A stretch of 64,000 nucleotides of DNA from Methylobacterium sp. DB0501. GTDB lineage: Bacteria > Pseudomonadota > Alphaproteobacteria > Rhizobiales > Beijerinckiaceae. The DNA is taken from assembly GCF_011043735.1 (NCBI RefSeq), contig NZ_JAAKGV010000001.1, positions 62,001-126,000 of the forward strand. Direction: 5' to 3'. Position 1 is the stretch's first letter. Each line of letters starts with the position of its first letter. The notes beneath the pieces were generated by a model. That model was not told the DNA's origin. It searched no databases and saw only the letters and a list, made by a program, of their open reading frames with translations. Below, one piece after another: positions 36,915 to 45,941 of the stretch. The translations under genes were made by a program, and so were the position numbers.

Positions 36915-38351
36915 TCAGACCCCGTGCTTGATCGCGATCATCTTCATGGCGCCGAAGCCGTAGAGCGCCTCGAAGCCCTTCTCGCGGCCGTGGCCCGAGC
37001 CCTTCACGCCGCCGAAGGGCAGCTCGACGCCGCCGCCCGCGCCGTAATTGTTGACGAAGACCTGGCCCGACTTGATGCCCTTCGACAGGCGGAGCGCCTT
37101 GCCGAGATCCGAGGTCCAGATGCCGGCGGCCAGCCCGTACTCGGTGCCGTTCGCGACCGCGAGGGCCTCGGCCTCGTCGCGCACCCGGATCGCCACCAGG
37201 ACCGGCCCGAAGATCTCTTCCTGGGCGAGGCGGTGGTCCGGCGGCACGTCGCCGATCAGGGTCGGGCGGACATAGTAGCCGTCGCCCGGCACGTTGGTGC
37301 CGAGCTCCCCTTCGGCCAGGATGGTGAGGCCGTCGCGGCGGGCGAGGTCGATGTAGCTCTGCACCCGCTCGCACTGCTTGGCGTTGACCACCGGACCGAG
37401 GTCGAGATCCTGCTCGCCCGAGCCGACCCGCAGGTCCTTGAAGCGCCGGGCGAGGTCGGCGGTGAAGCTGTCGTAGATCGCGTCCTCGATCACCACGCGG
37501 GAGCCGGCCGAGCAGGTCTGGCCGGCATTCTGGGTGATCGCCTTGACGATGACGTTGCCGGCCTCCGACAGGTCGGCATCCGCGAAGACGACCTGAGGCG
37601 ACTTGCCGCCGAGTTCCAGCGTCACCGGAATCGTGTTCTTGGCCGCGGCGGTCTGGATCAGCACCCCGACCTCGCGCGAGCCGGTGAAGCTGATGTGGTG
37701 GATGCCCTTGTGCGAGGCGAGCGCCGCGCCCGCCTCCTCACCGAGGCCGGTCACCACGTTGAGGCTGCCGGCCGGGAAGCCGGCCTCGGCCGCGAGCTTG
37801 GCCAGATGCAGGGCCGAGAGCGACGTGTCCTCGGCGGGCTTGAGCACCACGGCGTTGCCCATGGCGAGCGCCGGGGCGACCGAGCGGCCGGTCATCTGGA
37901 GGGGATAGTTCCAGGGCACGATCACGCCGACGACGCCGTGCGGCTCGTAGACGGTCATGACGGTGAAGCCGTTCTGGAACGGGATCGTGTCGCCGTGCAC
38001 CTTGTCGGCGGCGCCGCCGTAATACTCGAAATAGCGGGCGCAGACCTGGGCGTCGTTGCGGGCGAGCGTCATCGGCTTGCCGACGTCCTCGCTCTCCATC
38101 TTCGCCAGGATCTCGGCGTCGCGGCGGATCAGCTCGGCGAGCTTGAGCATCAGCCGGCCGCGGGAGGCGGCGTCGAGGCGGCCCCACTCGCCGTCCATGG
38201 CGGCGTGGCCGGCCTTGACGGCGTCGTCGATCTCCTTGGCGCCGCCGCGGGCGATGCGGGCCATCTCCTGGCCGTGCGACGGATTGAGGACCGGCAGGGT
38301 AGCCTCGCCGCCGACCCAGGTGCCACCGATGAAATGCTGATGGGCGTTCAT
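36915..38351 (-). CDS. NAD(P)-dependent aldehyde dehydrogenase
   Basis: 478 residues of the ALDH superfamily. Seen are IVPWNYPLQMTGRSVAPALA, the glutamate general base in TLELGGKSPQVVF, and the nucleophile C280 in QNAGQTCSAGSR; EEIFGPVLVAIRV and a C-terminal ELPFGGVKGSGHGREKG complete it. It oxidises an aldehyde to a carboxylic acid; betaine-aldehyde-, aminobutyraldehyde- and salicylaldehyde-type substrates are all compatible. It is immediately upstream of a CoA-transferase, hinting that the acid is activated to a thioester. Confidence 0.92.
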   Translation of the reverse strand: MNAHQHFIGGTWVGGEATLPVLNPSHGQEMARIARGGAKEIDDAVKAGHAAMDGEWGRLDAASRGRLMLKLAELIRRDAEILAKMESEDVGKPMTLARNDAQVCARYFEYYGGAADKVHGDTIPFQNGFTVMTVYEPHGVVGVIVPWNYPLQMTGRSVAPALAMGNAVVLKPAEDTSLSALHLAKLAAEAGFPAGSLNVVTGLGEEAGAALASHKGIHHISFTGSREVGVLIQTAAAKNTIPVTLELGGKSPQVVFADADLSEAGNVIVKAITQNAGQTCSAGSRVVIEDAIYDSFTADLARRFKDLRVGSGEQDLDLGPVVNAKQCERVQSYIDLARRDGLTILAEGELGTNVPGDGYYVRPTLIGDVPPDHRLAQEEIFGPVLVAIRVRDEAEALAVANGTEYGLAAGIWTSDLGKALRLSKGIKSGQVFVNNYGAGGGVELPFGGVKGSGHGREKGFEALYGFGAMKMIAIKHGV

Positions 38352-38505
38352 GCGTGTCCCTCCCGTGGCGACCGGCCGCCCTGACGGCGGCCGGCCTGCT
38401 GTTGGGCGCGGTGTTACCGCGCCGGGAGGGGCAATTCCAATACGATCGACGGGCGGGCGCGATAGAATCGGGATATGGCGCAGAGGCGGGTCACGGTGCC
38501 CGCCG

Positions 38506-39399
38506 TCACCGGTGCCGGTTCGCCGCGATGGTCTGCCGGGCGATCCCGGCGGCCAGCGGAATGTCCTCGATGGGCGTCCCGTCCAGGAAGGCGCGGGCGA
38601 CGAGGGCGAGGTCGATCCAGGCGTCGGGGGCGTGCGCCCTGCGCCGGCCGCGTCCGGCTCCGGCCGGTGCGGCCTCGCCGGCCTTCGCCTCGGCCGTCGC
38701 GGCCTCGATGCCCCGTGCCGCCTTGGCGATCCAGGCCAGCCGCTCGCCCCAGATGGCCCGCCGCGGCTCGACCATCCGCGCGAGCACCGCGCCCTGCCGC
38801 TTCTTGCCGGAAATCCGCACGGCCGCGAGGCCCGCCTCGAACCAGCTCGCCGGGAAGTGATAGACCTTCGCCCAGGTCGCCGAGGCGGCGAGCGCCGCCG
38901 TCGTGGCCGCCTCCGAGCGGCGCTCCTCCGGCAGCCCGTCGAGGAGCTGGCCGACGATCGTGCCGGGCTCCAGGCGCGTGGGCGCGATCGGCGGCAGGCC
39001 GACGATGTCGAGAAAGTTCAGCAAGGCGAAGGGCGACGGCTCGCCGGCCGCGAGACCGGTGGCGAGGCCGTGGGCGATCAGGTCGCGAACGAAGTCGGGC
39101 GACGCGTCGAAGAGATCGATGGTGCGGGCGATCCCGGCGAGGAACTCGGCGGAGCCCGCGGGGCCGAGATCGTCCTGCAGAATGGCCTCGCGCAGGCCGT
39201 GGCCGTGCTTCATCAAGAGGGCGGCGAAGACGTGCCGGTCGGCCTCGTCGACCAGCACGAAGACGCTCTGCGCCCCGCCGCCGTCGCAGCCGGTGGCCAT
39301 GAAACGGACCGCGCGCGCCGGTGCGAGCCCTTCCGCGAGCCGCAGGTGCCCGCCTTGCCCGCGGCTCGCCGCGATCGCGGCCCCGACGGGCTCCTGCAC
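38506..39399 (-). pseudogene. C-terminal part of a hypothetical protein separated by an in-frame amber codon
   Basis: The frame continues exactly, without shift, from the upstream gene past a TAG at 39412-39414. From a possible GTG at 39399 it would encode 297 residues of a largely helical, Ala-rich soluble protein. I recognise no family. A Lys/Ala-rich stretch precedes the C-terminal segment DAWIDLALVARAFLDGTPIE. No strong ribosome-binding site precedes the GTG. The simplest reading is that this is the second half of one ~591-codon gene; translation by readthrough or restart is possible. Confidence 0.6.
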
Positions 39400-39411
39400 C
39401 TCGTCCGGCAG

Positions 39412-40281
39412 CTAGGGCCGCATCGCGGCCAGCCGGTCGGCGCCGACCGCCGAGACCCGCCCCTTCCGCGCCGCAGCTGCAAGGCGCTCCGCCGTCGCCC
39501 GGACGACCTGAGGGTTCGAATCGGTGAGCCAGCCCAGGGCCGCCTCGCGCATCGCCGGCACGTCCGACTCGATCATCAGGCCGATCGCCGTGACGAGGAC
39601 TTCGTCGGGGAAGACCGCGAATTGCTCGGCCATCTGCTCGTGGATCAGGAACGGGTCGTGATCCATGGCCTCGGCGGCCTGCGCGAAATCGGCCGCCATC
39701 TCCTCCGGGCTCGGCAGCCGCACGCCCTCCATCGGCGCCAGAGCCGCCCCGGCGATCAGGTCGCGCATCGGTTCCGGCAGCGGCAGCCGTGCGCCGACGA
39801 ATTGCTGGGCGATCCCGACCAGCAGGTCGGGCGGCAACGCGCCGGTCTCGGCCGCCCTTCCCAGGCGCTCGAACAACACCAGAAGGGCGACGGCGGCCGC
39901 TCCTCCCGGCTCCGCCTCGACGGCCATGCGGAGTTCGCCGAGGGCGCTGCCGATCAGCATCAGCGCGGCCGTGCAGCGATCCTCGTCGCGCCGCGTCTTG
40001 CGGCCCTCCTCCGCCAGGAGGTCGAACAGGGCCTCGGGGGCGCCGTCGAGGGTGACGATGTCGAGCATCGGCTCGGGCAGGGTGGAGAGGACGGCGCCGG
40101 CTCGGATCGCCTCGGCGAGCTGGTCGGCGAGGATGACGGGCAGCATCCGGGACATCTCGTCCCCGTTCGCGGCGGTCGCCGCGGTGGGTCGCCCGACCGG
40201 AGCTTTCCCGGCGCTCGCCTTGTGTGCGATCTTCTTGCCCGTCGCCTTCTTGCCGGCTGACTTGCTGACGGTTCTGGCCAT
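39412..40281 (-). CDS. Hypothetical protein, N-terminal part of an amber-interrupted gene
   Basis: 289 residues. The first ~35 are a basic Lys/Ala/Gly tail (SKSAGKKATGKKIAHKASAG) like the histone-H1-type tails of high-GC bacteria. The rest is helical, with LPEPMLDIVTLDGAPEALFD and a possible HEAT-like ALGWLTDSNPQVVRATAERL. Family unknown. It ends at a TAG after RLAAMRP, and the same frame stays open for another ~300 codons. A TGG-to-TAG change at a Trp codon would explain it, but this needs comparison with relatives. Confidence 0.6.
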   Translation of the reverse strand: MARTVSKSAGKKATGKKIAHKASAGKAPVGRPTAATAANGDEMSRMLPVILADQLAEAIRAGAVLSTLPEPMLDIVTLDGAPEALFDLLAEEGRKTRRDEDRCTAALMLIGSALGELRMAVEAEPGGAAAVALLVLFERLGRAAETGALPPDLLVGIAQQFVGARLPLPEPMRDLIAGAALAPMEGVRLPSPEEMAADFAQAAEAMDHDPFLIHEQMAEQFAVFPDEVLVTAIGLMIESDVPAMREAALGWLTDSNPQVVRATAERLAAAARKGRVSAVGADRLAAMRP

Positions 40282-40459
40282 GGAAAAACCTCGGCAGCAG
40301 AAGGGGCCGCCCCGGAACGTTCCAGGGATCTCCGCCTTCAAACTGCCGAGGCTGGGGTGGGTTGCCGAGGCGGGGGCCCAGGGGCGGCACGCTCCGTCCC
40401 CAACCCTCGCCCCAACCCTCGCCCCGATCCTCTCTCCAACGCCCGTCGGCCGTCCGACC

Positions 40460-40747
40460 TTACCGGCCGCTGCCGCTGCTGCCGCTGCCCTGCGGCACCG
40501 CCCGCTCCGGCTGGCCGGCATTGCCGCCCGCCGCCGAGTTGCCGGTGATGGTCGAGGCACCGTTGGGCCCGGGCGCCACGACGGTGCCGGCGGAGCCGCC
40601 GGTATTGTTCGGCATCGGCGCGACGGTGCCGGTCGTCGCTGGTCCCGTGCCCATGGTGCCGGGCGCGGTGGACGGGGCGGCGGTCTGGGCCGAGGCCGCG
40701 CCCGCGACGAGAAGGCCGGCGGCGAGTCCTGCGAGAATCGAACGCAT
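40460..40747 (-). CDS. Small exported low-complexity protein
   Basis: 95 residues with a clear Sec signal peptide (MRSILAGLAAGLLVAGAASA, cleavage near residue 21). The mature region is rich in Gly, Thr, Pro, Asn and Ser (GTMGTGPATTGTVAPMPNNT) with no domain. AGGAGAG precedes the ATG. The mature part would be disordered in the periplasm. Function unknown; such short Gly/Asn-rich secreted proteins are common in this group of bacteria. Confidence 0.75.
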   Translation of the reverse strand: MRSILAGLAAGLLVAGAASAQTAAPSTAPGTMGTGPATTGTVAPMPNNTGGSAGTVVAPGPNGASTITGNSAAGGNAGQPERAVPQGSGSSGSGR

Positions 40748-40842
40748 GCTGCTCTCCTGTCGGATCCCGAGATTGTCAGATCCTGACCCCGACAACGCAC
40801 TCTCGCTGGCCCGGTTCGTCTGTCCTTTACTTTGTTTTACGG

Positions 40843-41985
40843 TCAAGCCTGATCGGCGATCACCCGGCGCAGCATGGCGCAGCATGCCTCGAGGTCGGCC
40901 AGCCCGATCGATTCGTCGGGCCGGTGCGCCTCGGCGATGCGACCCGGGCCGCAGATGATCGACGGGATGCCGGCGGCCTGGAACAATCCCGCCTCGGTGC
41001 CGTAGCTCACCGCCCCGAGGGCGGCATGGCCGGACCAGGATTCGGCCAGGCCGCGCAAGGGGGCGTCGTCGGCGAGGTCGAGGGCGGGGTAGAGCGACAG
41101 GATCTCGCTCTCGACCGCGACCTCGCGCCCGGCCGCCCGCAGGGGGGCGACGAGGCCGGCGACGCCGGCAAGGAGCGCATCGTGGATCGTCATCGGGTCG
41201 GTGCCCGGCACGGCGCGCGCCTCCCACTCGACCCGGCAGGTATCGGGCACGACGTTGACCCCGGTGCCGCCGGCGATCACCCCGACCTGCAGCGTCGAGG
41301 AGGCGGGCTCGAACAGCGGGTGGAACGGCCCCTCGCGGGTGAGGCGCTCGTGCGTTCCCCGCACCAGCCCGACGAGGTCGGCGGCCAGGTGCACGGCGTT
41401 GTCGGCAAGGTCGGGCCGCGAGGAATGGCCGGCCCGGCCGCGCACCGTGAGGCGCCCCGCCACCTTGCCCTTGTGGCGCAGGACCGGCCGCATCTCCGAG
41501 GGCTCGCCGACGAGGCAGCCGATCGGGGGCGCGCACAGCTCGGGCAGCCGCGCGATCATGTGGCGGACGCCGACACAGCCGACCTCCTCGTCGTAGGACA
41601 GGGCGAGGTGGATCGGCCGGCGCAGGGGGGCCGCCGCCATCTCGGGCACCAGGGCGAGCAGGCAGGCGACGAAGCCCTTCATGTCGACGGCGCCGCGCCC
41701 GACCAGGCGGTCGCCCATCCGGCGCAGGGAGAAGGGATCGCCGGTCCAGCCCTCGCCGGCCGGCACCACGTCGAGATGGCCCGACAGCACGATCCCCGGC
41801 ACGTCGCGCGGGCCGATCGTGGCGAACAGGTTGGCCCGGTCGCCCTCCGGCCCCGGCAGCACCGCGGCCTCGACGCCGTGGCGGGCGAGGCGGTCGCGCA
41901 CCAGCGCCACGATCGCACCGTTCGGGGTGCGGCACACCGAGGGGATCGCGACGAGGTCGGACAGGTGGGCGGCGGCGTCGGTCAT
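40843..41985 (-). CDS. argE: M20 family deacylase, acetylornithine deacetylase type
   Basis: 380 residues. Metal-binding motifs are in SGHLDVVPAGEGW, GRGAVDMKGFVACLLAL and YDEEVGCVGVRHMIAR, with the dimerisation-domain His in VRGRAGHSSRPDLADNAVH. It fits ArgE/DapE-type Zn-dependent deacylases, with closest resemblance to ArgE. The gene is divergent from a peptide-type ABC transporter operon, so it may hydrolyse an imported N-acyl amino acid or dipeptide rather than serve arginine biosynthesis. The start lacks a strong ribosome-binding site. Confidence 0.85.
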   Translation of the reverse strand: MTDAAAHLSDLVAIPSVCRTPNGAIVALVRDRLARHGVEAAVLPGPEGDRANLFATIGPRDVPGIVLSGHLDVVPAGEGWTGDPFSLRRMGDRLVGRGAVDMKGFVACLLALVPEMAAAPLRRPIHLALSYDEEVGCVGVRHMIARLPELCAPPIGCLVGEPSEMRPVLRHKGKVAGRLTVRGRAGHSSRPDLADNAVHLAADLVGLVRGTHERLTREGPFHPLFEPASSTLQVGVIAGGTGVNVVPDTCRVEWEARAVPGTDPMTIHDALLAGVAGLVAPLRAAGREVAVESEILSLYPALDLADDAPLRGLAESWSGHAALGAVSYGTEAGLFQAAGIPSIICGPGRIAEAHRPDESIGLADLEACCAMLRRVIADQA

Positions 41986-42167
41986 CGGGGGGTCTCGCGG
42001 TGGCTCGGGTCTTCGTCGAATCATAGCCCGTCCCGGCACCCTCACCCCCGCGATGCCGGATGCCGGGACGGCAGAACCTGCCGCAGAAGGCCGGCCGCAC
42101 GGCATGAAGACCCGCCCCCGGACGGGGCGGAGACCAAGCTCCGGCCAAGTTCCCGGCGATGGATTCT

Positions 42168-42200
42168 GATTGTTGACAATCCTACGAAGATGGTGATGAT
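42168..42200 (+). promoter_or_regulatory. Promoter with overlapping palindrome for the peptide ABC operon
   Basis: TTGACA (42173-42178) and GATGAT (42195-42200) are spaced by 16 bp. The -35 lies inside the palindrome GATTGTTGACAATC (42168-42181), similar in form to GntR-family operators. This is the main feature of the 317-bp divergent gap between argE and the binding-protein gene. Confidence 0.45.
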
Positions 42201-42302
42201 TGTTTGTGCCGGACGGAACATGCCTAAAAATTCGGCGGTGCAACATCGAACGTTCGCACCGCACCAGGGACGGCACCACCAGGCCTGCCGAAGGGGAAGA
42301 CG

Positions 42303-43925
42303 ATGTCGCAGCGGGATGCAGACGCCTTTGAGACCATGAGCCCGGCCGAGCGCGGCCGCGTCCTCGACGGCGTGCGCCGGGGTGCGTCGCGGCGCGACAT
42401 CCTCGGCCTGCTCGGCTCGGCCGGCATGGGCCTGATGGCCGGCGGCGCGGTGTTCGGCAGCGCCACGGCGGCGCTGGCACAGACCCCGAAGCGCGGCGGC
42501 AACATCCGCGTCTGCACCTATACCAGCTCGACCTCCGACACGCTCGACCCGGCCAAGCAGTCCACGGCGAGCGACTACATCCGCTGCAACTTCTTCTACA
42601 ACAAGCTCGTCCACATCAACGAGAGCGGCGCCCCGACCCCGGAACTGGCCGAGAGCTTCGACAGCCAGGACGCCAAGACCTGGACCTTCAAGATCCGCAA
42701 GGGCGTGGCCTTCCACGACGGCAAGTCGCTGACGGCCGACGACGTGGTCTACTCGCTCAAGCGCCACCTCGACCCGGCCGTCGGCTCCAAGGCCAACACG
42801 CTGGCCAAGCAGATGACGTCGATCGAGGCATCCGGCCCGAACGAGGTCACGATCGTGCTCTCGGGCGCCAATGCCGACTGGCCGGTCATCCTCGGCACCG
42901 CGCATTTCCACATCGTCCAGTCCGGGACGACGGACTTCTCCAAGGGCATCGGCACCGGGCCGTTCACCTGCAAGGAGTTCACCCCGGGCGTCCGCACGAT
43001 GGCGGTCCGCAACGCGAATTACTGGCGCCAGCCCGGCCCCTTCCTCGACAGCATCGAGTTCTTCGGCCTGCCCGACGAGCAGGCGCGGCTGAACGCCCTC
43101 CTGTCCGGCGACGTGCAGATCGCCGCGGTGATCAACCCGCGCTCGCTGCGGGTGATCGAGAGCGCCGGCGGCTTCAGCGTGCTCGAGACCAAGGCCGGCC
43201 TCTACACCAACCTGATCTCCCGCCTCGACGAGGGCCCGGGCACCCACCCGGACTTCGTGCTGGGCATGAAGTACCTGCTCAACCGCAACCAGATGCGGAC
43301 CGCGATCTTCCGCGGCTACGCCGAAGTCGCCAACGACCACCCGATCCCGCCCTCGAACCGCTACTACGCCGCCGACATCCCGCAGCGGCCCTTCGACCCC
43401 GAGAAGGCGAAGTTCCACTTCAACAAGGCCGGCGTGCTCGGCTCGACCATCCCGCTCGTTGCCTCGCCGGCGGCCGACGCCTCGGTCGAGATGGCTGTGC
43501 TGCTGCAGCAGGACGCCAAGAAGCTCGGCCTCAACATCGACGTCCAGCGGGTCCCGTCCGACGGCTACTGGTCGAACTACTGGATGAAGTCTCCGTTCTG
43601 CTTCGGCAACATCAACCCGCGGCCGACCGCCGACCTGCTGTTCAGCCTGTTCTTCAAGTCGGATGCGAACTGGAACGAGTCGCGCTGGAAGAACCCGACC
43701 TTCGACCAGCTGATCGTCGCCGCCCGGGCCGAGCGCGACGAGGCCAAGCGCAAGCAGATGTACCACGACGCGCAGGTGCTGGTGCATGACCAGGCCGGCA
43801 TCGGCATCCCGGCCTTCATCAGCAACCTCGACTGCTACACCAGCAAGCTGAAGGGTCTGCGCCCGATGCCGACCGGCAGCCTGATGGGCTACGCCTTCGG
43901 CGAGTACGTCTGGCTCGACGCGTAA
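42303..43925 (+). CDS. ABC transporter substrate-binding protein, peptide family 5, Tat-exported
   Basis: 540 residues. The unusually long N-terminus holds a twin-arginine motif, SRRDILGLLG (~residues 29-38), then a hydrophobic stretch and an AxA-type site (TAALAQ), so export is probably by Tat. The mature part is an SBP_bac_5 protein: GGNIRVCTYTSSTSDTLDP, RKGVAFHDGKSLTADDVVYS, IGTGPFTCKEFTPG. It should bind a peptide, opine or similar amino compound. GGGGAAGACG precedes the ATG. It heads an operon with two permeases and a fused ATPase. Confidence 0.9.
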   Translation: MSQRDADAFETMSPAERGRVLDGVRRGASRRDILGLLGSAGMGLMAGGAVFGSATAALAQTPKRGGNIRVCTYTSSTSDTLDPAKQSTASDYIRCNFFYNKLVHINESGAPTPELAESFDSQDAKTWTFKIRKGVAFHDGKSLTADDVVYSLKRHLDPAVGSKANTLAKQMTSIEASGPNEVTIVLSGANADWPVILGTAHFHIVQSGTTDFSKGIGTGPFTCKEFTPGVRTMAVRNANYWRQPGPFLDSIEFFGLPDEQARLNALLSGDVQIAAVINPRSLRVIESAGGFSVLETKAGLYTNLISRLDEGPGTHPDFVLGMKYLLNRNQMRTAIFRGYAEVANDHPIPPSNRYYAADIPQRPFDPEKAKFHFNKAGVLGSTIPLVASPAADASVEMAVLLQQDAKKLGLNIDVQRVPSDGYWSNYWMKSPFCFGNINPRPTADLLFSLFFKSDANWNESRWKNPTFDQLIVAARAERDEAKRKQMYHDAQVLVHDQAGIGIPAFISNLDCYTSKLKGLRPMPTGSLMGYAFGEYVWLDA

Positions 43926-43970
43926 CGGGCCGTCGAACGGCCTGGGAAGGCAGCCTCTCCCACTCACCAC

Positions 43971-44010
43971 GTCGTCCCGGGTTCTCGCCTCCGGAGAACC
44001 CGGGGACGAC
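43971..44010. repeat. Dispersed palindrome (CCCGGG family), copy 6, within the ABC operon
   Basis: GTCGTCCCGGGTTCTC (43971-43986) and GAGAACCCGGGGACGAC (43994-44010) form a 16-bp stem with one bulged G and a 7-nt loop. It lies between the binding-protein and permease genes, where a hairpin would favour higher binding-protein mRNA. Confidence 0.7.
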
Positions 44011-44131
44011 ACGGCGGCTCCTCACGCCGTCGGGTTCCTCGCACAGATCGACCGGCCTCACCCAGAGGCATCACATTTGCACCAGCACGCCCGCCCATGG
44101 GGGCCGGCCAACCAAGGACCAGGGAGGGCGC

Positions 44132-45088
44132 ATGAGCCGCCGCATGGTGAAGCTGATCGCGGGCCGGGTGCTCGTCGCCGCCGCGACGCTGCTCTTCGTC
44201 TCGGCGGTGGTGTTCGGGGCGACCCAGCTCCTGCCGGGCGACGTCGCCCAGGCGATCCTCGGCCAGAGCGCGACGCCGGAGGCCGTGGCGGGCCTGCGCC
44301 ACGCGCTCGGCCTCGACGTGCCGGCGCTCCAGCGCTTCGTGTCCTGGCTCGGCGGGCTCCTCACGGGCGATGCCGGCATCTCGCTGGTCAGCCGCCAGCC
44401 GGTCGGCGACCTGATCTGGGCCCGGCTGTCGAGCTCGCTGATCCTCGCCGGCATCGTGGCGGCGATCTCGGTCCCGCTGGCGCTGACCCTCGGCATCACC
44501 GCGGCGGTCTGGCGCGGCTCGCTCTACGACCGGGCGGTCGGCGTGGTGACGATCTCGGCGGTGTCGATCCCGGAATTCCTGGTCGCCACCCTGGCGGTGC
44601 TGATCTTCGCCGTGCACCTGCAATGGCTGCCGGCCCTCTCCTTCATGCCGCGCTCGGCGACGCCGCTGCAATTCCTGCGCGCCGTGGCGATGCCGGTGAT
44701 GAGCCTGTCCTTCGTCGTCATCACCCAGATGGTGCGGATGACCCGCGCCGCGGTGATCGAGGCATTGAAGTCCCCCTATGTCGAGATGGCGGCCCTCAAG
44801 GGCGCGAGCCCGGCGCGGGTGGTCCTGCGCCACGTCCTGCCCAACACCGTGGGCGCCATCGCCAACGCGGTCGCGCTGAGCCTGTCCTACCTGCTCGGCG
44901 GCGTCATCATCGTCGAGACGATCTTCAACTACCCGGGCATCGCCAAGCTGATGGTCGACAGCGTGTCGATGCGCGACATGCCGGTCGTGCAGGCCTGCGC
45001 CATCGTGTTCTGCGCCGTCTACCTGCTCCTGGTGACGACCGCCGACATCGTCGCGATCCTGTCCAACCCGAGGCTGCGCCACTCATGA
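44132..45088 (+). CDS. ABC transporter permease, DppB/OppB type
   Basis: 318 residues with about six transmembrane helices. The N-terminal RMVKLIAGRVLVAAATLLFV and the LPGDVAQAILGQSATPEAVA loop are typical of DppB. The EAA-like cytosolic loop is MAALKGASPARVVLRHVLPN, followed by LLGGVIIVETIFNYPGIAKL. GGGAGGG precedes the ATG. It forms the inner-membrane pore with the next permease, whose start overlaps its stop (ATGA). Confidence 0.93.
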   Translation: MSRRMVKLIAGRVLVAAATLLFVSAVVFGATQLLPGDVAQAILGQSATPEAVAGLRHALGLDVPALQRFVSWLGGLLTGDAGISLVSRQPVGDLIWARLSSSLILAGIVAAISVPLALTLGITAAVWRGSLYDRAVGVVTISAVSIPEFLVATLAVLIFAVHLQWLPALSFMPRSATPLQFLRAVAMPVMSLSFVVITQMVRMTRAAVIEALKSPYVEMAALKGASPARVVLRHVLPNTVGAIANAVALSLSYLLGGVIIVETIFNYPGIAKLMVDSVSMRDMPVVQACAIVFCAVYLLLVTTADIVAILSNPRLRHS

Positions 45089-45939
45089 GCGAGACCGTGA
45101 CCGACATCGCCCCGGCAGCCTCGCGCCTGCGCCTGCGCCTCAACCCCGTCGCCGGACTCGGCGCCGCCATCGTGCTCACCGGCATCGTGCTGGCGGTGTT
45201 CGGCCAGGCGCTCAGCCCCTACGATGCCGGCGCGATCGTCGACGTCGACGTGTTCGGGCCGATCAGCCGGGCCTATCCGCTGGGCACCGACTATCTCGGC
45301 CGCGACATGCTGAGCCGCATCCTGCTCGGCGCCCGTTACACGGTCGGCATCGCGGCACTCTCGACGGCGCTCGCCTGCACCGCCGGCATCGGGCTCGGGC
45401 TGTTCGCGGCGGTCGTCGGCGGCTGGACCGACAGCGTGCTGAGCCGCCTCCTCGACGCCCTGACCTCGATCCCCTCGAAGATGCTGGCCCTGGTGCTGAT
45501 CGCCGGCCTCGGCTCGTCGCTGCCGATCCTGATCCTCACCATGGCGTTCATCTACGTGCCGGGCTGCTACCGCATCACCCGGGCGCTCGCCGTCAACATC
45601 GCGGCCGAGGATTTCGTGCTCGCGGCGCGTGCCCGCGGCGAGGGCCGCGGCTACATCATGCTGCGCGAGGTGATGCCCAACATGGTCGGGCCGCTCGCCA
45701 CCGATTTCGGCCTGCGCTTCGTCTTCGTGGTGCTGCTGCTCTCGAGCCTGTCGTTCCTCGGCCTCGGCGTGCAGCCGCCTTATGCCGATTGGGGCTCGCT
45801 GGTGCGCGAGAACATCGCGGGCCTCAGCTACGGCGCCCCGGCGGTGGTGATGCCGGCCGTCGCCATCGCGATCCTGACCATCGGGGTGAACCTCCTGGTC
45901 GACAACCTGCCCGGCCGGGCGAGAGCGGGAGGGCACTGA
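45085..45939 (+). CDS. ABC transporter permease, DppC/OppC type
   Basis: 284 residues. After one helix (LGAAIVLTGIVLAVFGQAL) comes the DppC signature YPLGTDYLGRDMLSRILLGA. Four to five more helices and the EAA loop AARARGEGRGYIMLREVMPN follow, then LSFLGLGVQPPYADWGSLV. It is coupled to the upstream permease by ATGA and to the ATPase gene by a 2-bp gap. Confidence 0.93.
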   Translation: MSETVTDIAPAASRLRLRLNPVAGLGAAIVLTGIVLAVFGQALSPYDAGAIVDVDVFGPISRAYPLGTDYLGRDMLSRILLGARYTVGIAALSTALACTAGIGLGLFAAVVGGWTDSVLSRLLDALTSIPSKMLALVLIAGLGSSLPILILTMAFIYVPGCYRITRALAVNIAAEDFVLAARARGEGRGYIMLREVMPNMVGPLATDFGLRFVFVVLLLSSLSFLGLGVQPPYADWGSLVRENIAGLSYGAPAVVMPAVAIAILTIGVNLLVDNLPGRARAGGH

Positions 45940-45941
45940 CC

